From: JAAFHB01 sp037128295
GTDB taxonomy: Bacteria; Bacteroidota; Bacteroidia; Bacteroidales; Prolixibacteraceae
Assembly: GCA_037128295.1 (NCBI GenBank)
Contig: JBAXWR010000005.1
Coordinates: 1-64,000, forward strand
Reading direction: 5' to 3'
Length of the DNA: 64,000 bases
Shown: in pieces, positions 53,740 through 62,819 of the stretch
Position numbering within the stretch: the first letter of the stretch is position 1
How the letters are laid out: each line of letters opens with the position of its first letter
Notes under the pieces: model-generated
The model's database searches: none
The model's input: the letters and a program-made list of their open reading frames with translations, nothing else
What the model was told of the DNA's origin: nothing
Translations under genes and position numbers: made by a program

Positions 53740-54303
53740 GTGATCAACCTGGATGAAACAATATTAAAATGTGTAACTGGTGACCGGAAAGCCCAGACAG
53801 CATTGTATAATCACTTTGCTGCCAAAATGTATGGTGTGTGCTTGCGGTATTCAAAAGACGCGACAGAAGCTGAGGACAACCTGCAGGAAGGATTCGTCAG
53901 GGTATTTACAAAAATGGACCAGTTTGGGTTTAAGGGATCTTTTGAAGGGTGGATGCGCAAAGTGATGGTCAATACTTCGCTTGAGAAATTCAGGAAGCAC
54001 AACCATCTTTATCCTGTTGAGGACATGATAGTCTTTGAAGGCGTTCAGTTTGAGGAAGATACAATCTCGACCATTTCAGCAGCTGATTTGCTGAATATTA
54101 TAAAGGAACTGCCCCCACGCTATAAAATGGTTTTTAACCTTTATGCAATCGAAGGGTATTCACATCAGGAGATTGCCAATTTAATGAACATTACAGAAGG
54201 AACTTCAAAATCAAACCTTTCGAGAGCAAGGGTTATCCTTCAGAAAAAGGTTATTGAAGAATTTGGATTAGAAAAAAACACGATGACAACTACGCTATGT
54301 TAA
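53740..54303 (+). CDS. RNA polymerase sigma-70 factor, ECF subfamily
   Basis: A 187-residue ECF sigma factor starting at GTG 53740. Sigma2 includes YSKDATEAEDNLQEGFVRVFTKM (part, about 40-58). Sigma4 has LPPRYKMVFNLYAIEGYSHQEIANLM (in part, about 128-145). It redirects RNA polymerase in response to an envelope or nutrient signal. The downstream gene overlaps it by 7 nt (ATGTTAA) and resembles an anti-sigma-linked barrel, so this forms a sigma/anti-sigma module. There is no Bacteroidota SusC-type FecI/FecR pair nearby. Confidence 0.93.
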   Translation: MINLDETILKCVTGDRKAQTALYNHFAAKMYGVCLRYSKDATEAEDNLQEGFVRVFTKMDQFGFKGSFEGWMRKVMVNTSLEKFRKHNHLYPVEDMIVFEGVQFEEDTISTISAADLLNIIKELPPRYKMVFNLYAIEGYSHQEIANLMNITEGTSKSNLSRARVILQKKVIEEFGLEKNTMTTTLC

Positions 54304-55754
54304 CTGAGAAAAGAGATATTGACCAGCTTTTTAGAGAAAAATTGGGTGAATTCAGTCAGGACCCACCTATGTATGTTTGGACAAATATTCGAACCAAACT
54401 CAATTCCCGTAAAAGGGAACGCCGGTTTGCTTACCTGAAAATTGCCGGTATTGCAGCGGCTATCTTCCTTGCGTTTCTGGCAGGTTGGCTCTCAACCGAT
54501 CCTGCCCAAAAGGGTGCTTCTCCACAAAATGAGGTTGCAATTTCCAGGGAAAAAGTGAAATCTGATAATCAGTCAAAGTTTCCTTCGTTAAAACCTGAAA
54601 TAAAGGGAAATAAAGAAATAGGAAATAAAGTTGAAATGTTGGAACCTACCACAACCATTCCGGCCCCTGCATCTTTGGCTCCTTCCATACCCTCAAAATT
54701 ATCATCGCTCGCCACATTTGCCCCCGATGCTTCCGTAATCGCCAACGACAAACTACTTTTACAAAAGAAAGGGGATTTGGTATTGTTCGAAACGGAAAAG
54801 GATTTTCTTGACCATTTCAACCAGGACTTCAAAATAGTTAAACAATTGACCAATTGGTTTAAATCTGTCGGTAAAGATAGTCTGAAAGAGAAACATTCGT
54901 TTGCAAATAAAGCACCCATCGAACCATCAAAAAAATTGTTGGCTGAAGGTCAAGTTGTTCCCAACATACAAAAGCCCTCTAAAAGTAGTGGAAGATGGAG
55001 CATCAAAGCAGAATTTTCCCCTGTATTCAATAATCAGGCGCAGAATAGCGGTCAGGCTGGAGTTCAGAACGATTTTTATTTAGGCCTTACAGGAAATGTT
55101 CCACCACAGGAAACAAAAACTGAGAATACTGTTTCGGGGGGGATGATGGCAGGTTATAAAGTAAATAAGAGGCTGGTTATAAAATCGGGCATTGCCTATA
55201 ACAACCTGAAGCAAACGACTTCAAATATAAGCATAATGAGTGCCAATCAAGGTCTTAATTTCAGTGGAAGTTCAGCCTTGGCAACCACACCAACTGGACA
55301 GGTTTCGTTAAACAAGGTTTCAGGAAATCAGATGGAGTCGGTTTTGAATTCCAGCGCCCAATTGGACAATAAAGCAGTTTACACCGTTGGCAGTCAATTG
55401 AAACAAGAGTTGAGGTTTCTTGAAATTCCCGTTCAGGCGACTTATAAACTGGTTGATCGTAAGGTAAGTATGGGTCTTACCGGTGGTCTCAGCACCAATA
55501 TCCTTATCGGGAATAAGGCAATACTGAGCGAGAATGGGAACCAGGTTGGAGATGGTGAAACTTCGGGCATGCGAAATGTTGTTTATTCGGGAACAGTAGG
55601 TTTGGAAATGGGTTATGAATTGACCAACCGGATAACGTTGACAGTTGAGCCTCGTCTCAAACATTTTTTAAATTCATTAAGTGGCAATAAATCTATTCAT
55701 TACAAACCTTCCCAAATGGAAATAGTGACAGGATTGGCTTATTCTTTTAATTAG
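54297..55754 (+). CDS. Putative anti-sigma/outer-membrane beta-barrel protein
   Basis: A 485-residue protein. The N-terminal cytoplasmic part (about 1-43) has DIDQLFREKLGEFSQDPPMYVW, a pattern seen in proteins downstream of ECF sigma factors in Bacteroidota. A single TM follows (about 46-65, IAGIAAAIFLAFLAGWL), then a Ser/Pro/Lys-rich linker (about 70-240) and a C-terminal region with beta-barrel-like strands (GMMAGYKVNKRLVIKSGIAYNNL, cited in part; end ITLTVEPRLKHF, VTGLAYSFN). The N-terminal part is the likely sigma-binding portion. The architecture joins an inner-membrane anchor and an outer-membrane-like barrel in one chain. Overlap with the sigma gene (7 nt) indicates coupled translation. 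Confidence 0.75.
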   Translation: MLTEKRDIDQLFREKLGEFSQDPPMYVWTNIRTKLNSRKRERRFAYLKIAGIAAAIFLAFLAGWLSTDPAQKGASPQNEVAISREKVKSDNQSKFPSLKPEIKGNKEIGNKVEMLEPTTTIPAPASLAPSIPSKLSSLATFAPDASVIANDKLLLQKKGDLVLFETEKDFLDHFNQDFKIVKQLTNWFKSVGKDSLKEKHSFANKAPIEPSKKLLAEGQVVPNIQKPSKSSGRWSIKAEFSPVFNNQAQNSGQAGVQNDFYLGLTGNVPPQETKTENTVSGGMMAGYKVNKRLVIKSGIAYNNLKQTTSNISIMSANQGLNFSGSSALATTPTGQVSLNKVSGNQMESVLNSSAQLDNKAVYTVGSQLKQELRFLEIPVQATYKLVDRKVSMGLTGGLSTNILIGNKAILSENGNQVGDGETSGMRNVVYSGTVGLEMGYELTNRITLTVEPRLKHFLNSLSGNKSIHYKPSQMEIVTGLAYSFN

Positions 55755-55768
55755 TAAATCGGGATTGA

Positions 55769-55799
55769 TTGGTTTAAACAATCAAAAAGAGTACCTTTG
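55769..55799 (+). promoter_or_regulatory. Promoter for the lytic transglycosylase gene
   Basis: TTGG (55769-55772) is separated by 19 nt from TACCTTTG (55792-55799; exact TAnnTTTG), 24 nt before the ATG. The region also contains GATTG/CAATC inverted repeats around GTTTAAA. Confidence 0.6.
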
Positions 55800-55823
55800 C
55801 AGGCTTAATTTGCAAAGTAAAAA

Positions 55824-56822
55824 ATGGAGAATAAAAGCCCTGAAATTATTAAGCACGACCACTCGAAGATTTTCGTTTTTCTATCGGTTGTTGCTTGCAG
55901 TGTGATCATTGGCGGACTTTTTTTTAATTCACATCCTGCTTTTAACAATAAAAGAGTCACAGAAACACCAGCAGGATCGCAAGAAATGTATTTCACTTCC
56001 GTGAAATTGCCTGATAAACTCGATTTTGCCGGTGAAGCCGTACCCCTCGAAAACTTTGATGTTCTTGAATCGTTGGACCGTGAACTTTTGATCACTGCTA
56101 ACTTCCATTCACAGACCATTCTATACATCAAAAAAACAAACCGCTATTTTTCGGTTATCGAACCTATCCTTAAAAAGCACGGAGTTCCTCTCGATTTTAA
56201 ATATTTAGCCCTGGCTGAAAGCGGGTTTATTGATAAAGTTGTTTCTCCGGCAGGGGCAGTCGGAATCTGGCAATTTATGAAAACTGCGGCAGTCGAAAAT
56301 GGGTTGGAAGTGAATGAAGAAGTTGATGAACGTTATCACATCGAAAAGGCCACCGAGGCAGCATGTAAATACCTGAAGAAATCTTTTACACAGTATAATA
56401 ACTGGACGATGGTTGCTGCTTCCTACAATGCCGGAATACAAGGTGTAAACCGTCAGATCGATGTTCAGGACAGCAAAAATTATTATGATTTGTTGCTTAA
56501 TGAAGAGACTTCGAGGTACCTTTTCAGGATATTGTCACTCAAGCTTGTAATAGGAAATCCCGAACAATATGGGTTTAAAGTCAGCGAGGATGAGAAATAC
56601 CCGGTCATACCTGTCACTGAAGTTAAAGTATCAGGAGGAGTGATCAGTTTTACTGATTTTGCACGCGACAACAAAATCAACTACAAACTACTTAAACAAT
56701 TTAACCCATGGCTACGGCTACCCTACCTTAAAAACCCAAAGAAGGAAACATATTCGATTAAGATACCGGAAGTTGGGAAATTTCGCAAATATGCCGATGA
56801 AGGCAATGCAGAAAACAAATAA
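55824..56822 (+). CDS. Lytic transglycosylase domain protein (MltD-like)
   Basis: A 332-residue protein with an N-terminal membrane segment (about 14-34, IFVFLSVVACSVIIGGLFF) and a lysozyme-like SLT domain (about 105-235). The catalytic Glu is E132 in LALAESGF, with SPAGAVGIWQFM (about 141) and SYNAGIQGVNRQ (about 197) as the family motifs. It cleaves peptidoglycan glycan strands to form anhydro-muropeptides. The C-terminal part (about 265-332) resembles a LysM-like segment but with no clear LysM motif. It is followed 32 nt later by uvrA, probably co-transcribed. Confidence 0.9.
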   Translation: MENKSPEIIKHDHSKIFVFLSVVACSVIIGGLFFNSHPAFNNKRVTETPAGSQEMYFTSVKLPDKLDFAGEAVPLENFDVLESLDRELLITANFHSQTILYIKKTNRYFSVIEPILKKHGVPLDFKYLALAESGFIDKVVSPAGAVGIWQFMKTAAVENGLEVNEEVDERYHIEKATEAACKYLKKSFTQYNNWTMVAASYNAGIQGVNRQIDVQDSKNYYDLLLNEETSRYLFRILSLKLVIGNPEQYGFKVSEDEKYPVIPVTEVKVSGGVISFTDFARDNKINYKLLKQFNPWLRLPYLKNPKKETYSIKIPEVGKFRKYADEGNAENK

Positions 56823-56854
56823 TCAAGCAATTTCTGGGTAAAGAGGAATCAGGC

Positions 56855-59686
56855 ATGGACGCAGAAGATAAAATTATTGTAAGGGGAGCGCGAGAGCATA
56901 ACCTTAAAAATATTGATGTTGAAATTCCACGGAACCAGTTGACCGTGATTACAGGACTTAGTGGTAGTGGCAAATCATCACTCGCTTTTGATACAATTTA
57001 TGCCGAAGGTCAACGTCGGTACATAGAGACATTCTCGGCTTATGCCAGGAGTTTTCTTGGAAATATGGAACGCCCTGATGTTGACGAGATCACTGGCCTT
57101 AGCCCTGTTATTTCGATCGAACAGAAAACAACAAACAAAAACCCACGTTCAACAGTAGGTACGGTTACCGAAATCTACGACTTTCTGCGCCTGCTTTTTG
57201 CACGTGCGGGTGAAGCCTATTCCTACAATACAGGGGAAAAGATGGTCAAATATACAGATGATCAGATTATTAACCTGATTATTGAAAAATTTGCCGGAAA
57301 GAAAACAATGGTCCTTGCCCCTGTTGTCCGGAACCGAAAAGGGCATTACCGCGAATTATTTGAACAGATCCGTAAAAAAGGGTTTCTATATGCCAGAGTC
57401 GATGGCGAAATTTGTGAGATGACCCATGGTTACAAGGTTGACCGATACAAGAACCACAGTGTTGAAATGGTGATCGATAAGCTTGTGGTGGTTGAGAATG
57501 ACAGGAAACGGCTTCGCGATTCGGTCGATATGGCGATGAAACATGGTCAGGGGATCATTTTGATCCTTGATCAGGAATCCGGAAATACCCGCTTTTTTTC
57601 ACGCCACCTGATGTGCCCAGCTACAGGAATCTCTTACAACGATCCAGCTCCGCATAGTTTTTCGTTCAATTCTCCGATGGGTGCTTGTCACAAATGCAAC
57701 GGGCTAGGTGAGATCACCGAAATCGACATGGATAAGATGCTTCCCGATCCAACACTTTCGATTGCAAAAGGAGGTATTGCACCACTTGGTGTTCAGAAAA
57801 ACACAATGATCTTCTGGCAGATCGAAGCATTGGAAGATAAATATGGTTTTACATTGAAGACCCCTGTCGGAGAAATCAACGAGGAAGCGATCAATGCCAT
57901 ATTGTTCGGGACCGGCGAAAGAATACAGTTGAAGAACTCACCGCTTGGAAGTTCAATTGATTATATGATGACCTACGAAGGAATCATCAAATACATCCTC
58001 AACCAAAAAAGCGATATTACTTCTAAAACCGCCCAAAAATGGGCCGACCAGTTTCATAAAAGTTGTGTATGCCCCGAATGTAACGGACAAAGGTTGCAGA
58101 AAGAACCGCTCCATTTCAAAATCGATGGGAAGAACATTTCTGAACTTGCCAAATTGGATGTCTGTGAACTTTCCGATTTCTTTGAGGATATTGATAAAAG
58201 ATTGTCTAACAGGCAGTTACAAATAGCCACAGAAGTGATCAAAGAGATCCGGACACGTCTCCGTTTTTTGATCGATGTGGGTCTTACCTATCTTTCCCTC
58301 GACAGGGCTGCAGGTACGCTATCTGGTGGTGAATCTCAGCGGATCAGGCTGGCTACGCAGATTGGGTCGCAACTTGTAAATGTACTTTATATTCTTGATG
58401 AGCCCAGCATTGGTTTGCACCACCGTGATAACCTAAGGTTGATCAGGTCGTTGCAACAACTGCGCGATACCGGGAACTCGGTTGTTGTGGTAGAGCACGA
58501 CCGCGATATGATGTTGCAGGCTGACTACCTGATCGATATGGGTCCAATGGCAGGAATTCATGGCGGTGAAATTGTCGCTGCCGGATTACCTTCAGAGGTA
58601 CTTAAAACCAATACATTAACAGCTAAGTACCTTACCGGGAAGAAAAAGATAGAAGTTCCTGCCACACGACGTACAGGTAATGGCAAGTCTCTGGTTATCA
58701 AAGGTGCTTCAGGAAATAATCTCAAGAAAATTGATGTCGGCTTTCCTCTTGGAAAGTTTATTTGTGTGACTGGTGTTTCCGGTAGCGGCAAATCGACATT
58801 GATCAATGAAACATTACAGCCCATACTTAGTCAGTACTTTTACAAATCATTGCTCGATCCGTTGGCCTATACTTCAATCGAAGGGATTGAGCATATTGAT
58901 AAGGTGGTACAGGTCGATCAGTCACCCATTGGCCGGACACCACGTTCCAATCCTGTTACTTATACCGGTGTTTTCTCCGACATTCGGAACCTTTTTACCC
59001 TTCTTCCAGAGGCAAAAATCAGGGGATATAAACCCGGTCGTTTCTCGTTTAATGTAAAAGGAGGACGTTGTGAAGAATGTGAAGGCGCCGGCATGAAAGT
59101 CATTGAAATGAACTTTCTCCCAGATGTATATGTCCATTGCGACAAATGCAATGGCAGGCGCTATAACCGCGAAACGCTTGAAGTCCGATTTAAAGGGAAA
59201 TCGATTAGCGATGTTCTGGATATGACAATCAATCAAGGAGTTGAATTTTTTGAAAGCATTCCAGCTATTGTACACCGTCTCAGGACTTTGCAGGAAGTCG
59301 GTTTGGGCTATATTACTTTGGGACAGTCTTCCACAACATTGTCAGGCGGCGAATCGCAGCGTGTAAAACTCGCCACCGAATTGAGCAAACGCGACACCGG
59401 TATGACACTCTATATTTTGGACGAACCCACAACAGGGCTCCATTTTGAGGACATCAGGGTTTTACTGGAAGTACTCAATAAACTTGTTGACAAAGGGAAT
59501 ACGGTGATTGTGATCGAACACAACATGGAGGTGATCAAAATGGCTGACCACATTATTGACATTGGTCCTGAAGGTGGTAAAGATGGTGGCAGGCTTCTGT
59601 GCAGCGGTACACCCGAAGAGATGATGAACCTGGAAGAATCATATACAGCAAAATATTTAAAAGAGGAATTGTCCGGATTGAAATGA
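56855..59686 (+). CDS. uvrA: Excinuclease ABC subunit UvrA
   Basis: A 943-residue ABC-type ATPase that detects bulky DNA damage in nucleotide excision repair. Two ABC halves each have a P-loop, GLSGSGKS (34-41) and GVSGSGKS (640-647), and signature LSGGESQR (about 488 and about 830). Zinc-finger cysteines are seen at CHKCNG (about 283) and at CEECEGAGMKV...HCDKCNG (about 738 and 760). It starts at ATG 56855. UvrB and UvrC are not in the window. The ATL-type alkyltransferase-like gene elsewhere may feed lesions into this pathway. Confidence 0.98.
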   Translation: MDAEDKIIVRGAREHNLKNIDVEIPRNQLTVITGLSGSGKSSLAFDTIYAEGQRRYIETFSAYARSFLGNMERPDVDEITGLSPVISIEQKTTNKNPRSTVGTVTEIYDFLRLLFARAGEAYSYNTGEKMVKYTDDQIINLIIEKFAGKKTMVLAPVVRNRKGHYRELFEQIRKKGFLYARVDGEICEMTHGYKVDRYKNHSVEMVIDKLVVVENDRKRLRDSVDMAMKHGQGIILILDQESGNTRFFSRHLMCPATGISYNDPAPHSFSFNSPMGACHKCNGLGEITEIDMDKMLPDPTLSIAKGGIAPLGVQKNTMIFWQIEALEDKYGFTLKTPVGEINEEAINAILFGTGERIQLKNSPLGSSIDYMMTYEGIIKYILNQKSDITSKTAQKWADQFHKSCVCPECNGQRLQKEPLHFKIDGKNISELAKLDVCELSDFFEDIDKRLSNRQLQIATEVIKEIRTRLRFLIDVGLTYLSLDRAAGTLSGGESQRIRLATQIGSQLVNVLYILDEPSIGLHHRDNLRLIRSLQQLRDTGNSVVVVEHDRDMMLQADYLIDMGPMAGIHGGEIVAAGLPSEVLKTNTLTAKYLTGKKKIEVPATRRTGNGKSLVIKGASGNNLKKIDVGFPLGKFICVTGVSGSGKSTLINETLQPILSQYFYKSLLDPLAYTSIEGIEHIDKVVQVDQSPIGRTPRSNPVTYTGVFSDIRNLFTLLPEAKIRGYKPGRFSFNVKGGRCEECEGAGMKVIEMNFLPDVYVHCDKCNGRRYNRETLEVRFKGKSISDVLDMTINQGVEFFESIPAIVHRLRTLQEVGLGYITLGQSSTTLSGGESQRVKLATELSKRDTGMTLYILDEPTTGLHFEDIRVLLEVLNKLVDKGNTVIVIEHNMEVIKMADHIIDIGPEGGKDGGRLLCSGTPEEMMNLEESYTAKYLKEELSGLK

Positions 59687-59749
59687 CCCCAAGCTTCTTG
59701 CTCTTTGCCCTATGCCCCAAGCTCTTTTCTCATTTCTCATCTCTCCCCT

Positions 59750-60217
59750 TCACACCCTCTCTCCCTCTCCCCCTCTTTCCTTCTCTGACCCCAACATTCG
59801 TTCAATAGCAACCCGCTCATTGTCGCTTAATGTTTCCATTGATTTTAATGCAGTCTGAATCTTGGTTTTAAAATTCCAGCAAGTCATCTGCCGCAATGCC
59901 AGCTTTCTGGAAAACTCATAGGTTGAGACATCTTCCTTGCCCTTGCACACATTATAGGCTATATAAAAAGCTTTGTGGACAGGGAATTTGCAATGGTGGA
60001 AAATTGTTCCGGCTGTTGCCGATTCCTCAGACTTGCATTTGGTGCAGCGTTTTGAATAGGGGGACTTTCCAGAACAGGCATTTGTATTCCCACATTTCCG
60101 GCAGGTAAAACCTTCTACCCATTTAAGTCCGGCAATAAACTCAAGGCATTTTTCGTCGCTATCAAATAGCTCCTGCAGTTCAGCTTCGGAAATATCCTGG
60201 TTGAAAATCTGATTCAT
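59750..60217 (-). CDS. IS1595-type zinc ribbon protein, catalytic domain absent
   Basis: A 155-residue protein. The N-terminal zinc ribbon C39-x2-C42 and C58-x2-C61 (FTCRKCGN; KRCTKCKSE) followed by SATAGTIFHHCKFPVHKAFYI matches the IS1595 transposase N-terminal zinc-finger region. The DDE catalytic domain that normally follows is missing, and the frame ends after a helix-rich region (about 80-145). The last 13 residues (GSEKERGGEGERV) are encoded by a pyrimidine-rich tract. It has its own promoter-like element. It may be a domesticated transposase fragment or a small DNA/RNA-binding regulator rather than an active transposase. Confidence 0.75.
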   Translation of the reverse strand: MNQIFNQDISEAELQELFDSDEKCLEFIAGLKWVEGFTCRKCGNTNACSGKSPYSKRCTKCKSEESATAGTIFHHCKFPVHKAFYIAYNVCKGKEDVSTYEFSRKLALRQMTCWNFKTKIQTALKSMETLSDNERVAIERMLGSEKERGGEGERV

Positions 60218-60271
60218 CGTTTAATAAAAAGTATTAATCCCATTTCGAAAGCAACACGAATATTTATCGCA

Positions 60272-60299
60272 CAAAAGTATTAAAAAACATGACACCAAA
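60272..60299 (-). promoter_or_regulatory. Promoter of the IS1595-type zinc ribbon gene
   Basis: On the minus strand, TTTG (60296-60299) precedes TACTTTTG (60272-60279), with 16 nt between them, 55 nt before the ATG. Confidence 0.5.
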
Positions 60300-60369
60300 A
60301 ATATTAGTGATACCAATGTGATTTATTCAAGATTTATAAATTTTGTACAATTAAATTTTATATCAGGAA

Positions 60370-60582
60370 ATGGATTATTCGGCAATCAATATCAGGCATG
60401 GGGAAAATGTGAAATTTTTGCAAATTTCAGAAGAATACCGCAACGACCCGGTTGCCATTGCCGAATGTTGTGCGGGTTCAGTTACCCTCGAAGAATATCT
60501 GAAAACATTAAACAAGATTGGTTTTACAAGGATTGAGATCATTGCAGAATCGAAACCCTGTCCAAAAGGAAAAGCTGAGTAG
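60370..60582 (+). CDS. Small hypothetical protein resembling the C-terminal tail of an arsenite methyltransferase-like enzyme
   Basis: A 70-residue frame. Residues about 22-60, especially NDPVAIAECCAGSVTLEEYL and KIGFTRIEIIAE, look like the last part of ArsM-type SAM-dependent methyltransferases (usually ...D-P-x-x-x-x-x-C-x-x-G-x-x-x-x-E-E-Y-L...G-F...I). No SAM-binding part exists upstream in the 150-nt gap. It is either a remnant of a lost gene or an independent small protein. The similarity is from memory. Confidence 0.45.
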   Translation: MDYSAINIRHGENVKFLQISEEYRNDPVAIAECCAGSVTLEEYLKTLNKIGFTRIEIIAESKPCPKGKAE

Positions 60583-60666
60583 CAAGCATTACAATAGCAG
60601 GCTTAAAACCCAAAGGTGGATGATGCTGCAAATAATAAACCTTTCCAAAGTTGCATTTTTCAAATT

Positions 60667-62487
60667 TCACAAACCCTTCACCCCTTTTATCGCTTTTGGA
60701 GCAAGCATATGCATATCAAAGACCACGATCTCGTTCTTCCCCTTTTTTAACCAGGGGGCCGGGCAGAACAAACGCTTCTGCGGACCAATCTGCCAGTAAC
60801 GACCAAGGTTGTGGCCGTTGACCCAAACTACGCCTTTCTCCCATTGGCTGAGATCGAGGTACGTGTCGCTAAGAGCAGTAAGTTGGAATTCGCCTTTGAA
60901 GAAATTACCAGGCTGAACCTTTTCGCCAACATGGAATTGAAGGGTGTTCAGGTAATCTTCGTCAAACGGAAGGGTGAAGATCTGCCAGTTCATCAATGTC
61001 ATGCCATTTAGCGAGACCCGGTCAGTAATACCCTTTCTATCTATCATATACTCGGCAAAGTTGATGTGTCCCATCCCCTCAACCAGAATGTCCAATTGCG
61101 GATTGACTGAGACAGAAGCAGGAAGCTCGATGATATTTTCGGCTTTGCCACGGTCGAGCTTGCCGATGTACTTCCCATCTACAAAAATGGTGGCATAGTC
61201 ATGGAGTTCGGTAATCCGGAGTTTCCCCTTTTTATGGCCGATCAGACTGGTACGGTAAAGGATAAAACCTGCGGATTGTCCCAACATTTCCATTGGTTTG
61301 GGCTGGGGGGATAAAATTGGAGTAGGTAGATTGTCCCAAAGTGAAGCTGCTGTGGACATAGCGATTTCAGGGATTTCGATCACAGGCAATGCTACCGGAA
61401 CTGGCAGCAGTTTTGTTTTTGGGGGGTTGTATTGTGCCAGCAGTTTTCGCAAGGCGTAGTATTTTGGGGTAGCCTGACCCATTTCGTTGATCGGTGCATC
61501 ATAATCGTAGCTTGTCACATCGGGTTGGTATTGCGTTGGACTAAAGGCATTTGCCCCTGCCCAATAACCAAAGTTGGTGCCTCCGTGGATCACATAAAAA
61601 TTAAATGATTTCTTGTTGTCCATGAGCCACTTCACATCTTTAAGGAGACCAGCGGTATCTGGTCGTTGCCACTCTTCGCCCCAATGGGTGAGCCATCCCG
61701 GATACAGTTCGCTGCAAAAGGATGGCACATTCGGATTGACTTTTGTTGCTTCGGCAAAATTCGCAGCATTAACGCCTGGATCAAGACCAATCGCAGCATC
61801 TGGCAAAGAACCGGCTTCCAACATATAGGGTGTAGCCCCGTCAGAGGTATAAAACGGCACTTCGATGCCATTGTTCTTCCATACTTCCTGAAGCCATTTC
61901 ATATAATTCCGGTCGTTGGCATAACTGCCATATTCGTTTTCGATTTGAACCATCAGGATCGGACCACCTTTTGTGACCTGAAGATCTTTCACCTGAAGTG
62001 CCAGGGTTTTGATATATCGCTCAGCCGGTTGTGTATAACGGGGATCCATACACCGCAACTTGATATCGGGAATACTTAGTAAATAGAAGGGTAATCCTCC
62101 GAAATCCCATTCGGCACAAACATAAGGTCCGGGGCGCAAGATCAAATACATTCCCTCCTCCTGAACAATGCGGATAAATTGGGCGATGTTGTGGTTTCCG
62201 CTTTGGAAGTCAAAAAGTCCGGGTTCAGATTCATGGTAGTTCCAGAAAATATAGGCAGCTATTGTATTGCATCCCATTGCTTTGGCCATTTGGATCCTAT
62301 GCCGCCAGTATTCAACAGGGATACGGGCGGGGTGCATCTCGCCGGAAATGATCTGAAAAGGTTTTCCGTCAAGTAGAAATTCACTCTTTGCAAGTGAGAA
62401 TGAGTGGGTTTTGACCTGAGCAGATCCGATTAACGGGAACAGGCAAACAAGGGCAATCAGCAATGATTTTAGTTTCATAGTTTGCAA
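60667..62487 (-). CDS. Beta-galactosidase, glycoside hydrolase family 35
   Basis: A 606-residue secreted or periplasmic glycosidase with a signal peptide (cleavage near GSA). The TIM-barrel contains the acid/base residue E185 in IENEYGSY and the nucleophile E260 in FCSELYPGW, both in GH35-typical contexts. The start KSEFLLDGKPFQIISGEMHPARI (cited in part) is family-specific. C-terminal beta-sandwich domains (about 380-606) follow with VWVNGHNLGRYWQIGPQ. It removes terminal beta-galactose from glycans. A TATATTTG promoter box lies upstream. Confidence 0.95.
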   Translation of the reverse strand: MQTMKLKSLLIALVCLFPLIGSAQVKTHSFSLAKSEFLLDGKPFQIISGEMHPARIPVEYWRHRIQMAKAMGCNTIAAYIFWNYHESEPGLFDFQSGNHNIAQFIRIVQEEGMYLILRPGPYVCAEWDFGGLPFYLLSIPDIKLRCMDPRYTQPAERYIKTLALQVKDLQVTKGGPILMVQIENEYGSYANDRNYMKWLQEVWKNNGIEVPFYTSDGATPYMLEAGSLPDAAIGLDPGVNAANFAEATKVNPNVPSFCSELYPGWLTHWGEEWQRPDTAGLLKDVKWLMDNKKSFNFYVIHGGTNFGYWAGANAFSPTQYQPDVTSYDYDAPINEMGQATPKYYALRKLLAQYNPPKTKLLPVPVALPVIEIPEIAMSTAASLWDNLPTPILSPQPKPMEMLGQSAGFILYRTSLIGHKKGKLRITELHDYATIFVDGKYIGKLDRGKAENIIELPASVSVNPQLDILVEGMGHINFAEYMIDRKGITDRVSLNGMTLMNWQIFTLPFDEDYLNTLQFHVGEKVQPGNFFKGEFQLTALSDTYLDLSQWEKGVVWVNGHNLGRYWQIGPQKRLFCPAPWLKKGKNEIVVFDMHMLAPKAIKGVKGL

Positions 62488-62819
62488 TTATTTAGTGACC
62501 AAATATAGTGTAAACAATTTGAAAAATGGACAGGATCATAGGTGGAATTTTAGTAATGGTATAGTTTTGGATTTTTCCAAAGGGTTTTTGGCGACAGTAA
62601 ATAATTTTCAATGATTTGCCCTTTCGTGTCGTTCCTGTTCAGAATTCTATGCACAATGGATTTGCAATAAGTCATCAAATATCTATATTTCAATATCTTA
62701 TTACAGATTATCCTTCCCCAGAAATCATTTTGAATTTTCACTGATTAATCTTACTTTTGCAAAGGAATAAGTCTGCTTTTAACTGAATTCTGACTCCATG
62801 TCGGCGAAGGGTATCCTTC
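62488..62819. other. Intergenic region left of the DUF3800 pseudogene
   Basis: Apart from the GH35 promoter box no supported gene is seen. A 63-codon open frame on the minus strand (62550-62741) has no recognisable motif. Confidence 0.4.
62500..62507 (-). promoter_or_regulatory. -7 element for the GH35 gene
   Basis: TATATTTG on the minus strand matches TAnnTTTG, 13 nt before the GH35 ATG; no matching -33 TTTG. Confidence 0.45.

Noticed and set aside
60318..60536. 72-codon open frame overlapping the methyltransferase-tail frame
   Set aside because: The overlapping frame at 60370-60582 has the family-like sequence; this one has no motif.
62550..62741. 63-codon open frame on the minus strand in the gap before GH35
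   Set aside because: AT-biased sequence with no motif or promoter; not supported.
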